64,000 nt of DNA, from the NCBI RefSeq assembly GCF_900176255.2, contig NZ_FXEG02000002.1, positions 310,001 to 374,000 of the forward strand. Reading direction: 5' to 3'. Position 1 is the stretch's first letter. Each line of letters starts with the position of its first letter. The translations under genes were made by a program, and so were the position numbers. This stretch comes from Mycobacterium ahvazicum. Lineage in GTDB: Bacteria > Actinomycetota > Actinomycetes > Mycobacteriales > Mycobacteriaceae. Shown here piece after piece: positions 1-9,472 of this stretch. A model generated the notes under the pieces. It was not told the origin of the DNA. It searched no databases and saw nothing but the letters and a program-made list of their open reading frames with translations.

Positions 1-15
1 GCGTAGGTTCATTGC

Positions 16-357
16 ATGGCCGCCTCACCCGGCGATGAAGCCGCCCAACGCGCTCGCGAGCTGCTGCAGCGCGCCGCGGAGCTCGCGGAACGCAAGGCCG
101 TCACGCCCGAAGACGCTGAACGCGCGGCCGAGCGTGCCGCGCACGCCCGGGTGCGCGACCAGCAGGCCCGCGACCGGGAGCTGCTGCGCCACTACGAGGC
201 CGGCGCGGCCCACGAACGCGCCGCGGAGATCGAGGAGCTCGCTGTTCGGGAGGGTCTCGGCGATGTCGCGGCGCACCGTCGTGCGGGAGAACGAGAACGC
301 GCGGCGGCCCGCCGGGACCTGATGGCCGCGCAGGAATCCGACCAACAGGACGCCTGA
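16..357 (+). CDS. Small charged helical protein, unknown function
   Basis: A 113-residue protein made almost entirely of Ala, Arg and Glu, with long runs of heptad-compatible residues that should form one continuous helix or coiled coil. There is no signal peptide or membrane segment. It ends about 50 bases before hemL on the same strand. I do not recognise a domain. The opposite strand is also open here, as is common in GC-rich DNA, so the strand choice rests on the coherent amphipathic composition. It may be a small cytoplasmic scaffold or stress protein, but nothing in the sequence settles that. Confidence 0.55.
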   Translation: MAASPGDEAAQRARELLQRAAELAERKAVTPEDAERAAERAAHARVRDQQARDRELLRHYEAGAAHERAAEIEELAVREGLGDVAAHRRAGERERAAARRDLMAAQESDQQDA

Positions 358-408
358 CTGCTACACCCTGTAGTTGAGCGATCGGCGAAGGCTGGGACAC
401 TGGTCGGC

Positions 409-1740
409 ATGGGCAGCACTGATCAGACGACCGCGTCGGTGCGCACCTCGGCGCGGTTGTTCGACGACGCCTGCAAGGTCATCCCCGGCGGGGTGAACTC
501 GCCGGTGCGGGCGTTCACCGCGGTGGGCGGCACGCCGCGCTTCATCACCGAGGCGCACGGCTGCCGGCTCACCGACGCCGACGGCAATCGCTACGTCGAC
601 CTGGTCTGTTCCTGGGGCCCGATGATCCTGGGCCACGCGCACCCGGCCGTGGTCGACGCGGTCGCCAAGGCCGCGGCGAACGGTCTGTCGTTCGGGGCGC
701 CCACCCCGGCGGAGTCCGAGCTGGCCGCCGAGATCATCGGCCGGGTCGCGCCGGTCGAACGGCTGCGGCTGGTGAACTCCGGCACCGAGGCCACGATGAG
801 CGCGGTGCGGCTGGCCCGCGGCTTCACCGGCAGGGCCAAGATCATCAAGTTCTCCGGCTGCTATCACGGCCACGCCGACGCATTGCTCGCCGACGCCGGA
901 TCCGGGGTGGCGACACTGGGATTGCCGTCCTCGCCCGGCGTCACCGGTGCCGCCGCGGCCGACACAATTGTGTTGCCCTACAACGATATTGACGCAGTGC
1001 GCGAAACGTTCGCGCAGTTCGGTGACCAGATCGCCGCGGTGATCACCGAGGCCAGCCCCGGCAACATGGGTGTCGTCCCGCCGGGTGCGGGCTACAACGC
1101 GGCGCTGCGGGCGATCACCGCAGAGCACGGCGCGCTGCTGATCGTCGACGAGGTGATGACCGGCTTCCGGGTCAGCCGAAGCGGTTGGTACGGAATCGAT
1201 CCCGTCGCCGCGGACCTGTTCACGTTCGGGAAGGTGATGAGCGGTGGGCTGCCCGCCGCCGCATTCGGCGGACGGGTCGAGGTGATGGAGCGTCTGGCGC
1301 CGCTGGGGCCGGTGTATCAGGCCGGCACCTTGTCGGGTAACCCGGTGGCGATGGCCGCCGGGCTGGCCACCCTGCGCGCCGCGGACGATGCCGTCTACGC
1401 CGCGCTGGACGCCAACGCCGACCGCCTGGCCGGGTTGTTCTCCGAAGCGCTCACCAATGCTGGTGTGCCGCATCAGATTCCGCGAGCCGGCAATATGCTC
1501 GGGGTGTTCTTCACCGACACGCCGGTCACCGACTTCGCGTCGGCTCGCAATAGCCAGACGTGGCGCTACCCGTCGTTCTTCCACGCCCTGCTGGACGCGG
1601 GGGTCTATCCGCCGTGCAGCGCGTTCGAGGCGTGGTTCGTTTCGGCGGCACTCGACGACACCGCGTTCGAGCGAATCGCGGCCGCGCTGCCCGGTGCCGC
1701 GCGCGCTGCCGCGAGCGCGACCCACGAGGGAGAAGCTTGA
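409..1740 (+). CDS. hemL: Glutamate-1-semialdehyde 2,1-aminomutase
   Basis: This PLP enzyme converts glutamate-1-semialdehyde to 5-aminolevulinate, the last step of the C5 route into haem and corrin synthesis. The protein has 443 residues, normal for the family. It shows the N-terminal [11 protein letters not shown] block, a cofactor-binding SGTEA turn, the [10 protein letters not shown] motif and the Schiff-base lysine K275 in [10 protein letters not shown]. The ATG follows a short leader. Its stop overlaps the start of the phosphatase gene by one base, so the two are probably co-transcribed. Its place before a cytochrome c maturation operon groups haem supply with haem attachment. Confidence 0.96.
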   Translation: MGSTDQTTASVRTSARLFDDACKVIPGGVNSPVRAFTAVGGTPRFITEAHGCRLTDADGNRYVDLVCSWGPMILGHAHPAVVDAVAKAAANGLSFGAPTPAESELAAEIIGRVAPVERLRLVNSGTEATMSAVRLARGFTGRAKIIKFSGCYHGHADALLADAGSGVATLGLPSSPGVTGAAAADTIVLPYNDIDAVRETFAQFGDQIAAVITEASPGNMGVVPPGAGYNAALRAITAEHGALLIVDEVMTGFRVSRSGWYGIDPVAADLFTFGKVMSGGLPAAAFGGRVEVMERLAPLGPVYQAGTLSGNPVAMAAGLATLRAADDAVYAALDANADRLAGLFSEALTNAGVPHQIPRAGNMLGVFFTDTPVTDFASARNSQTWRYPSFFHALLDAGVYPPCSAFEAWFVSAALDDTAFERIAAALPGAARAAASATHEGEA

Positions 1741-2351
1741 TGGCCGAACAAACCCGGGTGCATGTGATGCGCCACGGCGAGGTGCACAACCCCGACGGCA
1801 TCCTGTACGGGCGGCTGCCCGGATTTCACTTGTCCGACCGCGGGAAAGCGCAGGCGGCGGCGGTCGCCGACGCGCTGGCCGGCCGCGACATCGTCGCGGT
1901 CATCGCCTCGCCGCTGCAGCGGGCGCAGGAGACCGCGACCCCGATCGCGTCCGGGCTCAACCTGCCCATCGACACCGATCCCGATCTGATCGAGTCGGCG
2001 AACTTCTTCGAGGGCCGGCGGGTCAGTCCCGGTGACGGCGCCTGGCGCGACCCGCGGGTGTGGTGGCAGCTGCGTAATCCGTTCGCGCCGTCCTGGGGTG
2101 AGCCCTATCGCGAGATCGCGCAGCGCATGTCGACCGCGGTGGACAAGGCGCGTGCCCGCGGCGCGGGCCACGAGGTGGTGTGCGTCAGCCATCAGCTGCC
2201 GGTGTGGACGTTGCGGCTGCACCTGACCGGCCAGCGGCTGTGGCACGACCCGCGGCGGCGCGAATGCGACCTCGCCTCGCTGACCACCCTGGTCTACGAC
2301 GGCGACCGGCTGGTCGACGTCGAGTACTCCCAACCGGCGCGAGGCACTTGA
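1740..2351 (+). CDS. Histidine phosphatase (phosphoglycerate mutase-like)
   Basis: A 203-residue member of the histidine phosphatase superfamily, equivalent to Rv0525. The phosphohistidine motif RHG lies at residues 11-13. A second conserved histidine appears in the VCVSHQLP segment, as expected for a branch 1 phosphatase. The ATG overlaps the hemL stop (ATGA), which fixes the start and argues for translational coupling. The substrate cannot be read from the sequence. The family includes mutases and phosphatases, and the position between haem and cytochrome c genes does not point to a substrate. Confidence 0.9.
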   Translation: MAEQTRVHVMRHGEVHNPDGILYGRLPGFHLSDRGKAQAAAVADALAGRDIVAVIASPLQRAQETATPIASGLNLPIDTDPDLIESANFFEGRRVSPGDGAWRDPRVWWQLRNPFAPSWGEPYREIAQRMSTAVDKARARGAGHEVVCVSHQLPVWTLRLHLTGQRLWHDPRRRECDLASLTTLVYDGDRLVDVEYSQPARGT

Positions 2352-2353
2352 CC

Positions 2354-2992
2354 GTGCTTCGGTCGATGATCGCCGTGGCTGTGTTGGCAATCTCCGGATT
2401 GCTGACCGGCTGCTCGGCTGGTCATGACGCCGTCGCGCAGGGCGGCACCTTCGAATTCGTCTCTCCCGGAGGCAAAACCGACATCTTCTACGACCCGCCG
2501 TCGAGTCGCGGCCGCCCCGGCCCGCTGTCCGGGCCGGACCTGGCCGACCCGTCGCACACGCTGTCGCTGGACGACTCGATCTTCTCCGGCAACGTCGTCG
2601 TCATCAACGTCTGGGGCCAGTGGTGCGGGCCGTGCCGCGCCGAAGTCACCCAGCTGCAGCAGGTGTATGACGCCACCCGCGAATCGGGGGCGTCATTCCT
2701 CGGCATCGACGTGCGCGACAACAATCGCCAGGCGGCCCTGGACTTCGTCAACGACCGGGCCGTCACCTACCCGTCGATCTACGACCCGGCGATGCGCACC
2801 CTGATCGCGTTCGGCGGCAAGTATCCGACCACCGTCATCCCGTCGACGCTGGTGCTGGATCGCCAGCACCGGGTCGCAGCGGTGTTCCTGCGGGAGTTGC
2901 TGGCGTCCGACCTGCGTCCGGTGGTGCAGCAGCTGACCCGGGAAGCGCCGCCGGGCGTGCAGGCGCCGGGGCAGCAGGGTTCGTCGCGATGA
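2354..2992 (+). CDS. Thioredoxin-like lipoprotein (ResA/CcsX type)
   Basis: A membrane-tethered thiol-disulfide oxidoreductase, likely the protein that reduces apocytochrome c haem-binding cysteines outside the membrane. The N-terminus is a lipoprotein signal ending in LTGC, with lipid-attachment Cys20 when GTG at 2354 is used. The thioredoxin fold carries the active-site motif WCGPC with Cys91 and Cys94. The reading frame is open far upstream, but the signal peptide shows that translation starts near 2348-2366; TTG 2348, GTG 2354 and ATG 2366 are all possible. It overlaps ccdA by four bases and is equivalent to Rv0526. Confidence 0.92.
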   Translation: MLRSMIAVAVLAISGLLTGCSAGHDAVAQGGTFEFVSPGGKTDIFYDPPSSRGRPGPLSGPDLADPSHTLSLDDSIFSGNVVVINVWGQWCGPCRAEVTQLQQVYDATRESGASFLGIDVRDNNRQAALDFVNDRAVTYPSIYDPAMRTLIAFGGKYPTTVIPSTLVLDRQHRVAAVFLRELLASDLRPVVQQLTREAPPGVQAPGQQGSSR

Positions 2993-3768
2993 ACGGTTTC
3001 GCACAGACCGCCGCCGCCGGGCCCTTGCTGGTGGCGCTGGGTGCCTGCGTGCTCGCGGGGCTGGTGTCGTTCGCCTCGCCCTGCGTGGTGCCGCTGGTGC
3101 CCGGCTACCTGTCTTATCTGGCCGCGGTGGTCGGAGTGGACGACCAGCCGGGCTCCGGTGTGGTCAAAGCCCCGCCCGCGGCCCGGTGGCGCGTCGCCGG
3201 ATCTGCGGCCCTGTTCGTCGCCGGATTCACCACGGTGTTCGTCCTCGGCACCGTCGCCGTGCTCGGGATGACGACGACGCTGATCACCAACCAGCTGGCG
3301 CTGCAGCGCGCCGGCGGCGTGCTGACCATCGTGATGGGCCTGGTGTTCGTCGGGCTCATTCCCGCGCTGCAGCGCCAGGTCGGGTTCAGCCCGCAACAGC
3401 TGACGACGGTCGCCGGGGCGCCGGTGCTGGGTGCGGTGTTCGCGCTGGGGTGGACGCCGTGTTTGGGCCCGACGCTGACCGGCGTGATCACCGTGGCCTC
3501 GGCCACCGAAGGCGCGAATGTTCCCCGCGGCATCCTGCTGGTGATCGCCTACTGCCTGGGATTGGGAATCCCGTTCGTGCTGTTGGCTTTTGGCTCGGCG
3601 CGCGCGGTCGCCGGCCTGGGCTGGCTGCGCCGGCACAGCCGGGCCATCCAGGTCTTCGGCGGCGCGCTGCTGATCGCGGTCGGGGTGCTGCTGGTCACCG
3701 GCGTGTGGAACGACTTCATCTCCTGGCTGCGCGACGCGTTCGTCAGCGACGTGAGGTTGCCGATTTGA
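2989..3768 (+). CDS. ccdA: Cytochrome c biogenesis protein CcdA
   Basis: A 259-residue polytopic membrane protein of the CcdA/DsbD-beta family. It carries reducing equivalents across the membrane from cytoplasmic thioredoxin to the extracytoplasmic thioredoxin-like protein encoded just upstream. Six hydrophobic segments are visible. The two redox cysteines are in place: Cys32 in FASPCVVP and Cys158 in GWTPCLGP. ATGA overlaps tie it to the genes on both sides, forming a System II cytochrome c maturation operon equivalent to Rv0526-Rv0529. Confidence 0.95.
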   Translation: MNGFAQTAAAGPLLVALGACVLAGLVSFASPCVVPLVPGYLSYLAAVVGVDDQPGSGVVKAPPAARWRVAGSAALFVAGFTTVFVLGTVAVLGMTTTLITNQLALQRAGGVLTIVMGLVFVGLIPALQRQVGFSPQQLTTVAGAPVLGAVFALGWTPCLGPTLTGVITVASATEGANVPRGILLVIAYCLGLGIPFVLLAFGSARAVAGLGWLRRHSRAIQVFGGALLIAVGVLLVTGVWNDFISWLRDAFVSDVRLPI

Positions 3769-5405
3769 GGCACGCTTTCGCTTGGATGCGCAACACCTGG
3801 CGCGCGCTGACCTCGATGGGCACCGCGCTGGTGCTGCTGTGCCTGCTGGCGCTCGGCGCGATCCCCGGCGCGCTGCTGCCGCAGCGCAGCCTGAACGCCG
3901 GCAAGGTCGACGAGTATCTGGCCGCCCACCCGACCATCGGCCCGTGGCTGGATCGGTTGCAGGCCTTCGAGGTGTTCTCCAGCTTCTGGTTCACCGCGAT
4001 CTACGTGCTGCTGTTTGTCTCCCTGGTCGGCTGCCTGACCCCGCGGATGATCGAGCACGCCCGCAGCCTGCGCGCCACGCCCGTCGCCGCCCCCCGCAAC
4101 CTGGCCCGGCTGCCCAAGCACGCCGGCTCGCAACTCACCCTGGCCGACGAGGCGGACCTGAACGCCGTGGCGAACAACATCGCCGGGCGCTTGAACGGCT
4201 GGCGCACCGCGATCCGCCACGAGGACCACGCCGTCGAGGTCTCGGCCGAAAAGGGCTACCTCCGCGAATTCGGCAACATCGTCTTCCACTTCTCGCTGCT
4301 GGGCCTGCTGGTCGCGGTGGCCGTCGGCAAGCTGTTCGGCTACGAAGGCAACGTCATCGTCATCGCCGACGGCGGCCCCGGCTTCTGCTCGGCCTCACCG
4401 GCCGCGTTCGACTCGTTCCGCGCCGGCAACACCGTCGACGGCACCTCGCTGCACCCAATCTGTGTACGGGTCAACGACTTTCAGGCACACTACCTGCCGT
4501 CCGGGCAGGCCACGTCGTTCGCCGCCGATATCGACTACCAGGACGGTCGCGACCTGGCGGCCAACAGCTGGCGGCCCTACCGGCTGGAGGTCAACCACCC
4601 GCTGCGGGTCGGCGGCGACAGGGTGTACCTGCAGGGCCACGGTTACGCGCCCACCTTCACGGTGACCTTTCCCGACGGGCAGCAGCGGACGTCGACGGTG
4701 CAGTGGCGCCCCGACAATCCGCAGACCCTGCTCTCGTCGGGGGTGGCGCGCATCGACCCGCCGGCCGGCAGCTACCCGAACGCCGCCGAGCGCCGCCAGC
4801 ACCAGATCGCGATCCAGGGCCTGCTGGCGCCGACCGCGCAACTCGACGGCGCGCTGCTGTCGTCGCGGTTCCCGGCGCTGGACGCCCCGGCGGTGGCCGT
4901 CGACATCTACCGCGGCGACACCGGCCTGGACACCGGGCGCCCGCAATCGTTGTTCACCCTGGACCCGCGGCTGATCGAGCAGGGCCGGCTGACCAAGGAG
5001 AAGCGGGTCAACCTGCGCGCCGGCCAGGAGGTGCGCATCGACCAGGGTCCCGGCGCGGGCACCACGATCCGGTTCGACGGGGCCGTGCCTTTCGTCAACC
5101 TGCAGGTTTCCCACGACCCCGGCCAGGCGTGGGTGCTGGTCTTCGCGATCACGATGATGGCCGGGCTGCTGGTCTCGCTGCTGGTGCGCCGCCGCCGGGT
5201 ATGGGTTCGTCTGATGCCGGCGGAATCGGCCCCCGGTACGGTGAACGTCGAGCTGGGCGGCTTGGCCCGCACCGACAACTCCGGTTGGGGCGACGAGTTC
5301 GAAAGGCTCACCGAGCGCTTGTTGAGCGGGCTCGACGAATCCGCCGCCCCGGGCCAGGCCCAATACCCAGCGTCCAGAAGGAGTTCTGAGGTGGACGTCA
5401 CGTGA
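3765..5405 (+). CDS. resB: System II cytochrome c synthase subunit ResB (Ccs1)
   Basis: ResB with CcsA forms the complex that delivers haem and attaches it to apocytochrome c. The protein has three early membrane segments (within about residues 10-200), a large extracytoplasmic domain, and a last membrane segment near residue 455, followed by a charged tail. TTG at 3765 overlaps the ccdA stop and is favoured by coupling; ATG at 3786 is the alternative and removes seven residues. The frame is open upstream inside ccdA, but that stretch is a shadow. The end overlaps ccsA. Equivalent to Rv0528. Confidence 0.92.
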   Translation: MRHAFAWMRNTWRALTSMGTALVLLCLLALGAIPGALLPQRSLNAGKVDEYLAAHPTIGPWLDRLQAFEVFSSFWFTAIYVLLFVSLVGCLTPRMIEHARSLRATPVAAPRNLARLPKHAGSQLTLADEADLNAVANNIAGRLNGWRTAIRHEDHAVEVSAEKGYLREFGNIVFHFSLLGLLVAVAVGKLFGYEGNVIVIADGGPGFCSASPAAFDSFRAGNTVDGTSLHPICVRVNDFQAHYLPSGQATSFAADIDYQDGRDLAANSWRPYRLEVNHPLRVGGDRVYLQGHGYAPTFTVTFPDGQQRTSTVQWRPDNPQTLLSSGVARIDPPAGSYPNAAERRQHQIAIQGLLAPTAQLDGALLSSRFPALDAPAVAVDIYRGDTGLDTGRPQSLFTLDPRLIEQGRLTKEKRVNLRAGQEVRIDQGPGAGTTIRFDGAVPFVNLQVSHDPGQAWVLVFAITMMAGLLVSLLVRRRRVWVRLMPAESAPGTVNVELGGLARTDNSGWGDEFERLTERLLSGLDESAAPGQAQYPASRRSSEVDVT

Positions 5406-6388
5406 ACACCACACACGTCAATATCGGCTTGGCGCGCTACTCCGACTGGGCGTTCACCTCGGCGGTGGTGGCCCTGGTCGTCGCAATGCTGCTGCTGGCC
5501 TTCGAGCTCGCCTACGCCGGCAGCAGGCGATCCGACAACCGCGAGCGGGTACTGGCCGGCGTGCGCGCCGACAGCGCCACCCCCGGCATCGTCGAGGACG
5601 CCGACCGGCGGCCGGTCGACGAACGCGCCGGGCGGGCCGGGCTGGCGGTCGTCTACCTCGGCATCGGCCTGCTGCTGGCCTGCCTGGTGCTGCGCGGCCT
5701 GGCCACCATGCGGGTGCCGTGGGGCAACATGTACGAGTTCATCAACCTCACCTGCCTGTGCGGGCTGATCGCCGGCGCAATCGTGCTGCGCCGCCCGCAG
5801 TTCCGCCCGCTGTGGGTCTTCCTGCTGCTGCCGGTGCTGATCCTGCTCACGGTGTCCGGGCGCTGGCTTTACACCAACGCCGCTCCCGTGATGCCGGCGC
5901 TGCAGTCCTACTGGCTGCCCATCCACGTGTCGGTGGTCAGCCTGGGCTCCGGGGTGTTTCTGGTCGCCGGCATCGCCAGCATCCTGTTCTTGCTGCGCAC
6001 CTCGCGGTTCGGCGACCCCGCCGCCGACCAGCGCGCTGAGGGCGTGCTGCAACGTGTGGTGCATCGGCTGCCCGACGCGCAGACCCTGGACCGCATCGCC
6101 TACCGCACCACGATCTTCGCGTTCCCGGTCTTCGGTTTCGGGGTCATCTTCGGAGCCATCTGGGCTGAGGAGGCCTGGGGCAGATATTGGGGCTGGGATC
6201 CCAAGGAGACGGTTTCGTTCATCGCCTGGGTGGTATACGCGGCGTACCTGCATGCCAGGTCGACCGCGGGTTGGCGAGACCGAAAGGCCGCCTGGGTCAA
6301 CGTGGTCGGTTTCGTGGCCATGGTCTTCAATTTGTTCTTCGTTAACCTGGTCACCGTGGGCCTGCATTCGTATGCCGGCGTGGGCTGA
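5402..6388 (+). CDS. ccsA: Cytochrome c haem lyase subunit CcsA
   Basis: A 328-residue membrane protein of the CcmC/CcmF/CcsA haem-handling family. The diagnostic tryptophan-rich motif WGWDPKE occupies residues 263-269 and would face haem on the outer side. Conserved histidines lie in the flanking loops. About eight hydrophobic helices are visible, with a hydrophilic loop near residues 40-75. GTG at 5402 overlaps the resB stop, completing the four-gene operon. Equivalent to Rv0529. Confidence 0.95.
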   Translation: MNTTHVNIGLARYSDWAFTSAVVALVVAMLLLAFELAYAGSRRSDNRERVLAGVRADSATPGIVEDADRRPVDERAGRAGLAVVYLGIGLLLACLVLRGLATMRVPWGNMYEFINLTCLCGLIAGAIVLRRPQFRPLWVFLLLPVLILLTVSGRWLYTNAAPVMPALQSYWLPIHVSVVSLGSGVFLVAGIASILFLLRTSRFGDPAADQRAEGVLQRVVHRLPDAQTLDRIAYRTTIFAFPVFGFGVIFGAIWAEEAWGRYWGWDPKETVSFIAWVVYAAYLHARSTAGWRDRKAAWVNVVGFVAMVFNLFFVNLVTVGLHSYAGVG

Positions 6389-6420
6389 CAGTTAGGAAGC
6401 GACACCGCAACAAGGGGGAA

Positions 6421-7704
6421 ATGCACGTGGCTGAGCAGTCATCGAGTGGCGTGGGGGCGCCCGAACATCCGACGGCTGATTTGAATCCGCAGGAGCAGCA
6501 GTCGGCCGGCGAGACGTCTGTCGATCCCAACACCGAGGCACCGACCAGGGCCTTCGCGGGCTTCCGCGCCCAGGGTCGGCCGCCGGCAACCGAGCGGCGC
6601 GAAGCACCGGCGCCGCCCCCGGGCGCGATGCCGCCCTGGGATTCCACGCCGGTGACCGGCATCCCGCGCGTCGACCCGACCGCATACGGCGCCTACTACA
6701 ACGGCCAGGCCGACGCGCCCGCGCAAGCCCCGGCCCCGTACCGCCGCGAGCACCTGCCGCACACCCCGTATCCGGAGCTGTCCACCGGCATGCTGCTGCG
6801 CCCGATCAAGCCGCCGCCCTCCGAGGGCTGGCGCCGGCTGGTGTACGTGCTGTCCGGCCGGACGATCAACCTGGGCGAGAGCCCTCGGGCTGCCCGGCAG
6901 AACAACCTGGTGGCGTCGGTCAACCGGCCGCTGCGCGGCTCCTACCGGATCGCGGTGATCTCCCTGAAGGGCGGCGTCGGCAAAACCACGATCGCCGCCA
7001 CCCTGGGTGCCACCTTCGCCGAGATCCGCGGCGACCGGGTGGTGGCCGTCGACGCCAACCCCGACCGCGGCACCCTGAGTCAAAAGGTTCCGCTGGAGAC
7101 CGCGGGCACGGTGCGTCAGCTTCTGCACGACGCCGGAGCCGTCGAGCGCTACAGCGATGTCCGCCGCTACACCTCGAGGGGCCCGAGCGGGCTGGAAGTG
7201 CTGGCGTCGGACAGTGACCCGGCGGTGTCGGAGGAATTCGACGCCGACGACTACACCCGCACCCTGGGCATCCTCGAGCGCTACTACGGCCTGGTGATCA
7301 CCGACTGCGGGCCGGGCCTGCTGCACTCGGCGATGTCGTCTGTGCTGGAGAACGCGAACGTTCTGATCGTGGTGAGTTCTGGTTCCATCGACGGTGCGCG
7401 CAGCGCCTCGGCGACGCTGGACTGGCTGGACGCGCACGGCCACGAAGCGCTGGTGCGCAATTCGATCGCGGTCATCAACGCGGTGCGCCCGCGGACCGGC
7501 AAGGTCGACATGAACAAGGTGGTCGACCACTTCTCCCGGCGCTGCCGCGCGGTGCGGTTGGTGCCCTACGACGCTCACCTCGACGAGGGCGCCGAGATTC
7601 ACCTGGATCAGCTGCGGCGGGAGACCCGCGAAGCACTCACCAGCCTGGCTGCCGTTGTCGCCGAAGGGTTTCCGGGAGACCAGCCAAACCTCGGCCTGGG
7701 CTAG
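6421..7704 (+). CDS. MinD/ParA-like ATPase with Pro-rich N-terminus
   Basis: A 427-residue protein with a disordered Pro/Ala-rich first 110 residues and a C-terminal deviant Walker A domain. The motif KGGVGKTT begins at K183, with the second invariant lysine at K188. The later DCGPGLL segment fits the switch/Walker B region. The architecture resembles Rv0530 and, more loosely, the ESX-associated EspI protein. The start ATG follows an AAGGGGG run seven bases upstream. It lies 32 bases after ccsA and may be read through from that operon. The cargo or partner it positions is not evident. Confidence 0.88.
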   Translation: MHVAEQSSSGVGAPEHPTADLNPQEQQSAGETSVDPNTEAPTRAFAGFRAQGRPPATERREAPAPPPGAMPPWDSTPVTGIPRVDPTAYGAYYNGQADAPAQAPAPYRREHLPHTPYPELSTGMLLRPIKPPPSEGWRRLVYVLSGRTINLGESPRAARQNNLVASVNRPLRGSYRIAVISLKGGVGKTTIAATLGATFAEIRGDRVVAVDANPDRGTLSQKVPLETAGTVRQLLHDAGAVERYSDVRRYTSRGPSGLEVLASDSDPAVSEEFDADDYTRTLGILERYYGLVITDCGPGLLHSAMSSVLENANVLIVVSSGSIDGARSASATLDWLDAHGHEALVRNSIAVINAVRPRTGKVDMNKVVDHFSRRCRAVRLVPYDAHLDEGAEIHLDQLRRETREALTSLAAVVAEGFPGDQPNLGLG

Positions 7705-7722
7705 TCGAGCCTGACGGAGGGG

Positions 7723-7884
7723 TCAGCGGGGGCTATCGTCCCCGCTTCCCAACCGCCGCATGAAGTCTGGATCGTCGTCGGGCCCGATGACGCGCGTCTT
7801 CGGCCGGTGCGCCTGCGATCGCGCCGCGCGCCAGCCAACGTAGATCAGCGTCCCCAAGACCAGGACGACCACCAGGTAGAGCAC
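7723..7884 (-). CDS. Small membrane protein (Rv0530A-like)
   Basis: A 53-residue protein with one N-terminal hydrophobic helix (VLYLVVVLVLGTLIYVGW) and a short polar, acidic tail. The frame is open further upstream, but GTG at 7884 follows a perfect AGGAGG with six-base spacing, which fixes this start. It is divergent from the DUF4229 gene with 46 bases between them, so the two promoters must share that gap. Function unknown. Confidence 0.8.
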   Translation of the reverse strand: MLYLVVVLVLGTLIYVGWRAARSQAHRPKTRVIGPDDDPDFMRRLGSGDDSPR

Positions 7885-7930
7885 TGCACACCTCCTGTGA
7901 GCGAATATACTCGCGCCGTAGGCTCGAGCT

Positions 7931-8299
7931 GTGTCAGAAAGGCCGAGCGACAACAGCACTGGGAACCATCCGCCGGACGGTGCGCAGCAGCGCACTCGAG
8001 ACCGCGTGGTGGTCGACGTTTTGCTCTACGCGGCGGCACGACTGCTGCTCGCGGTGGTGCTCACCGCGGTGATCTATCTCGTCGCGCGGCTGCTCGGCGT
8101 CACCCAGATCCCGATCGTCGTCGCGGCGCTGTTCGCGTTGATCATCGCGATGCCGTTGGGCATCTGGGTGTTCGGCTCGCTGCGCCGGCGTGCCACGGCC
8201 TCGCTCGCGGTTTCCGGCGAACGCCGCCGCGCCGAACGCGAACACCTGCAAGCCCGGCTGCGCGGTGAGGCCGTCGACGACGAGCCTTCCGAGACCTGA
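7931..8299 (+). CDS. DUF4229 membrane protein
   Basis: A 122-residue protein with a polar N-terminus, two hydrophobic segments at about residues 30-55 and 58-80, and a strongly charged C-terminal helix. This is the layout of actinobacterial DUF4229 proteins and of Rv0531. It starts with GTG and ends two bases before the convergent fabH stop. No catalytic motif is visible. Its role in the membrane is unknown. Confidence 0.82.
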   Translation: MSERPSDNSTGNHPPDGAQQRTRDRVVVDVLLYAAARLLLAVVLTAVIYLVARLLGVTQIPIVVAALFALIIAMPLGIWVFGSLRRRATASLAVSGERRRAEREHLQARLRGEAVDDEPSET

Positions 8300-8301
8300 G
8301 C

Positions 8302-9309
8302 TCAGTAGTTGGGCATCCGCACGACCTGCGCGGCGTAACTCAGGCCGGCGCCGTAACCGATCAGCAGGGCCAGATCGCCGGGCTGGGACGCCCCGGTCGC
8401 GAGCAGCTCGGCCATCGCCAGCGGAATGGACGCCGCGGACGTGTTCCCGGTGTGCTCAATGTCATTGGCGACGATCGCGTCCGAGCGAAGGTCCAGATTC
8501 TTGGCCAGCACCTCGTTGATCCGGGCGTTGGCCTGATGCGGGATGAACACGTCGATCTGGTCGGATCGCACGCCCGCGGCGTCCATCGCCTGCCGCCCGA
8601 CCTTGCCCATTTCGAATGCGGCCCAACGGAATACAGCGCTGCCTTCCAGCCGGAGAAACGGGCGCGGGCCAGTCGGGTTCTCGGTGTAGGCGATCCAGTC
8701 GATGTCCTGACGGATGGCCATGGCCTGTTCGCCGTCGCTGCCCCACACGGTCGGCCCGATACCTTGCTCGGGCGTCTCGCCCACCACGACCGCGGCGGCG
8801 CCGTCGGCGAAGATGAAGCAGTTGCTGCGGTCGAGCATGTCCACGGTGGGGGACAGTTTCTCCGAACCGATGACCAGCATCTTGGCCACGCTGCCGCCGC
8901 GGATCATGTCGGCCGCGACGCCGACCGCGTAGCCGAAGCCGGCGCATCCGGCCGAGACGTCGAATGCGGGCACACCGGTTGCGCCCAACGCCGAAGCGAC
9001 CGCCGGTGCGCTGGCCGGGGTCTGCAAGAACTGCGTGCTGGTGGCGACGATGACGCCGTCGATGTCGGTCGCTTCCAGCGAGGCCCTGGCGATCGCTTCC
9101 CGGCTGGCCTCGATCGACATGGACGCGACGGATTCGTCGGCGGCGGCGAAGCGGCGGGGCTTGATGCCGGGGCGCGAGTAGATCCACTCATCGGACGAGT
9201 CGATGTTGCGACACAGCTCCTCGTTCGTGACCACGCGTTCGGGGCGGTACGCGCCGACGCTGAGCAGTCCGATGTTCCTGGGCCCACTGGTCGCGGCGAT
9301 CTGCTGCAT
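8302..9309 (-). CDS. fabH: Beta-ketoacyl-ACP synthase III
   Basis: FabH condenses FAS-I-derived acyl-CoA with malonyl-AcpM and so feeds the FAS-II system for mycolic acid synthesis. The 335-residue protein has the catalytic Cys122 in [10 protein letters not shown], the histidine in HQANARIN and the asparagine in [13 protein letters not shown] at 9309 is preferred because GAGGAG sits six bases upstream and the protein then aligns with known mycobacterial FabH. A longer frame up to 9348 exists. It is monocistronic here and convergent with the DUF4229 gene. Confidence 0.94.
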   Translation of the reverse strand: MQQIAATSGPRNIGLLSVGAYRPERVVTNEELCRNIDSSDEWIYSRPGIKPRRFAAADESVASMSIEASREAIARASLEATDIDGVIVATSTQFLQTPASAPAVASALGATGVPAFDVSAGCAGFGYAVGVAADMIRGGSVAKMLVIGSEKLSPTVDMLDRSNCFIFADGAAAVVVGETPEQGIGPTVWGSDGEQAMAIRQDIDWIAYTENPTGPRPFLRLEGSAVFRWAAFEMGKVGRQAMDAAGVRSDQIDVFIPHQANARINEVLAKNLDLRSDAIVANDIEHTGNTSAASIPLAMAELLATGASQPGDLALLIGYGAGLSYAAQVVRMPNY

Positions 9310-9432
9310 TGCGCTCCTCGCTCGGTCTAGCGGTGTAAGGGCTGTCACACCGACGCTAACGTGTGTTGCCGGAATCCGACGACGTCTTCGTAAGGAATCC
9401 CGTTATCGGGTGTGTAATGACGGCGCCGTCAC

Positions 9433-9472
9433 CGCACACTCGAAGCCCTCAGCGCACACTCAACGCATCAAT
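9433..9472. repeat. Two copies of a 20-base CGCACACTC repeat
   Basis: Two direct copies with 20-base periodicity begin at 9433 and 9453 with the core CGCACACTCRA, just beyond and partly over the menA stop. The same core and the same 20-base spacing recur at 17273-17332. No gene is disrupted. It may be a small mycobacterial interspersed repeat. Confidence 0.55.

Noticed and set aside
361..1725. Long reading frame opposite hemL
   Set aside because: It is a GC-rich antisense shadow with Arg/Gly/His-rich composition; hemL motifs are clear on the plus strand.
3186..3764. Upstream extension of ResB
   Set aside because: It overlaps ccdA in another frame and has no membrane-protein character; the ResB N-terminus begins at 3765 or 3786.
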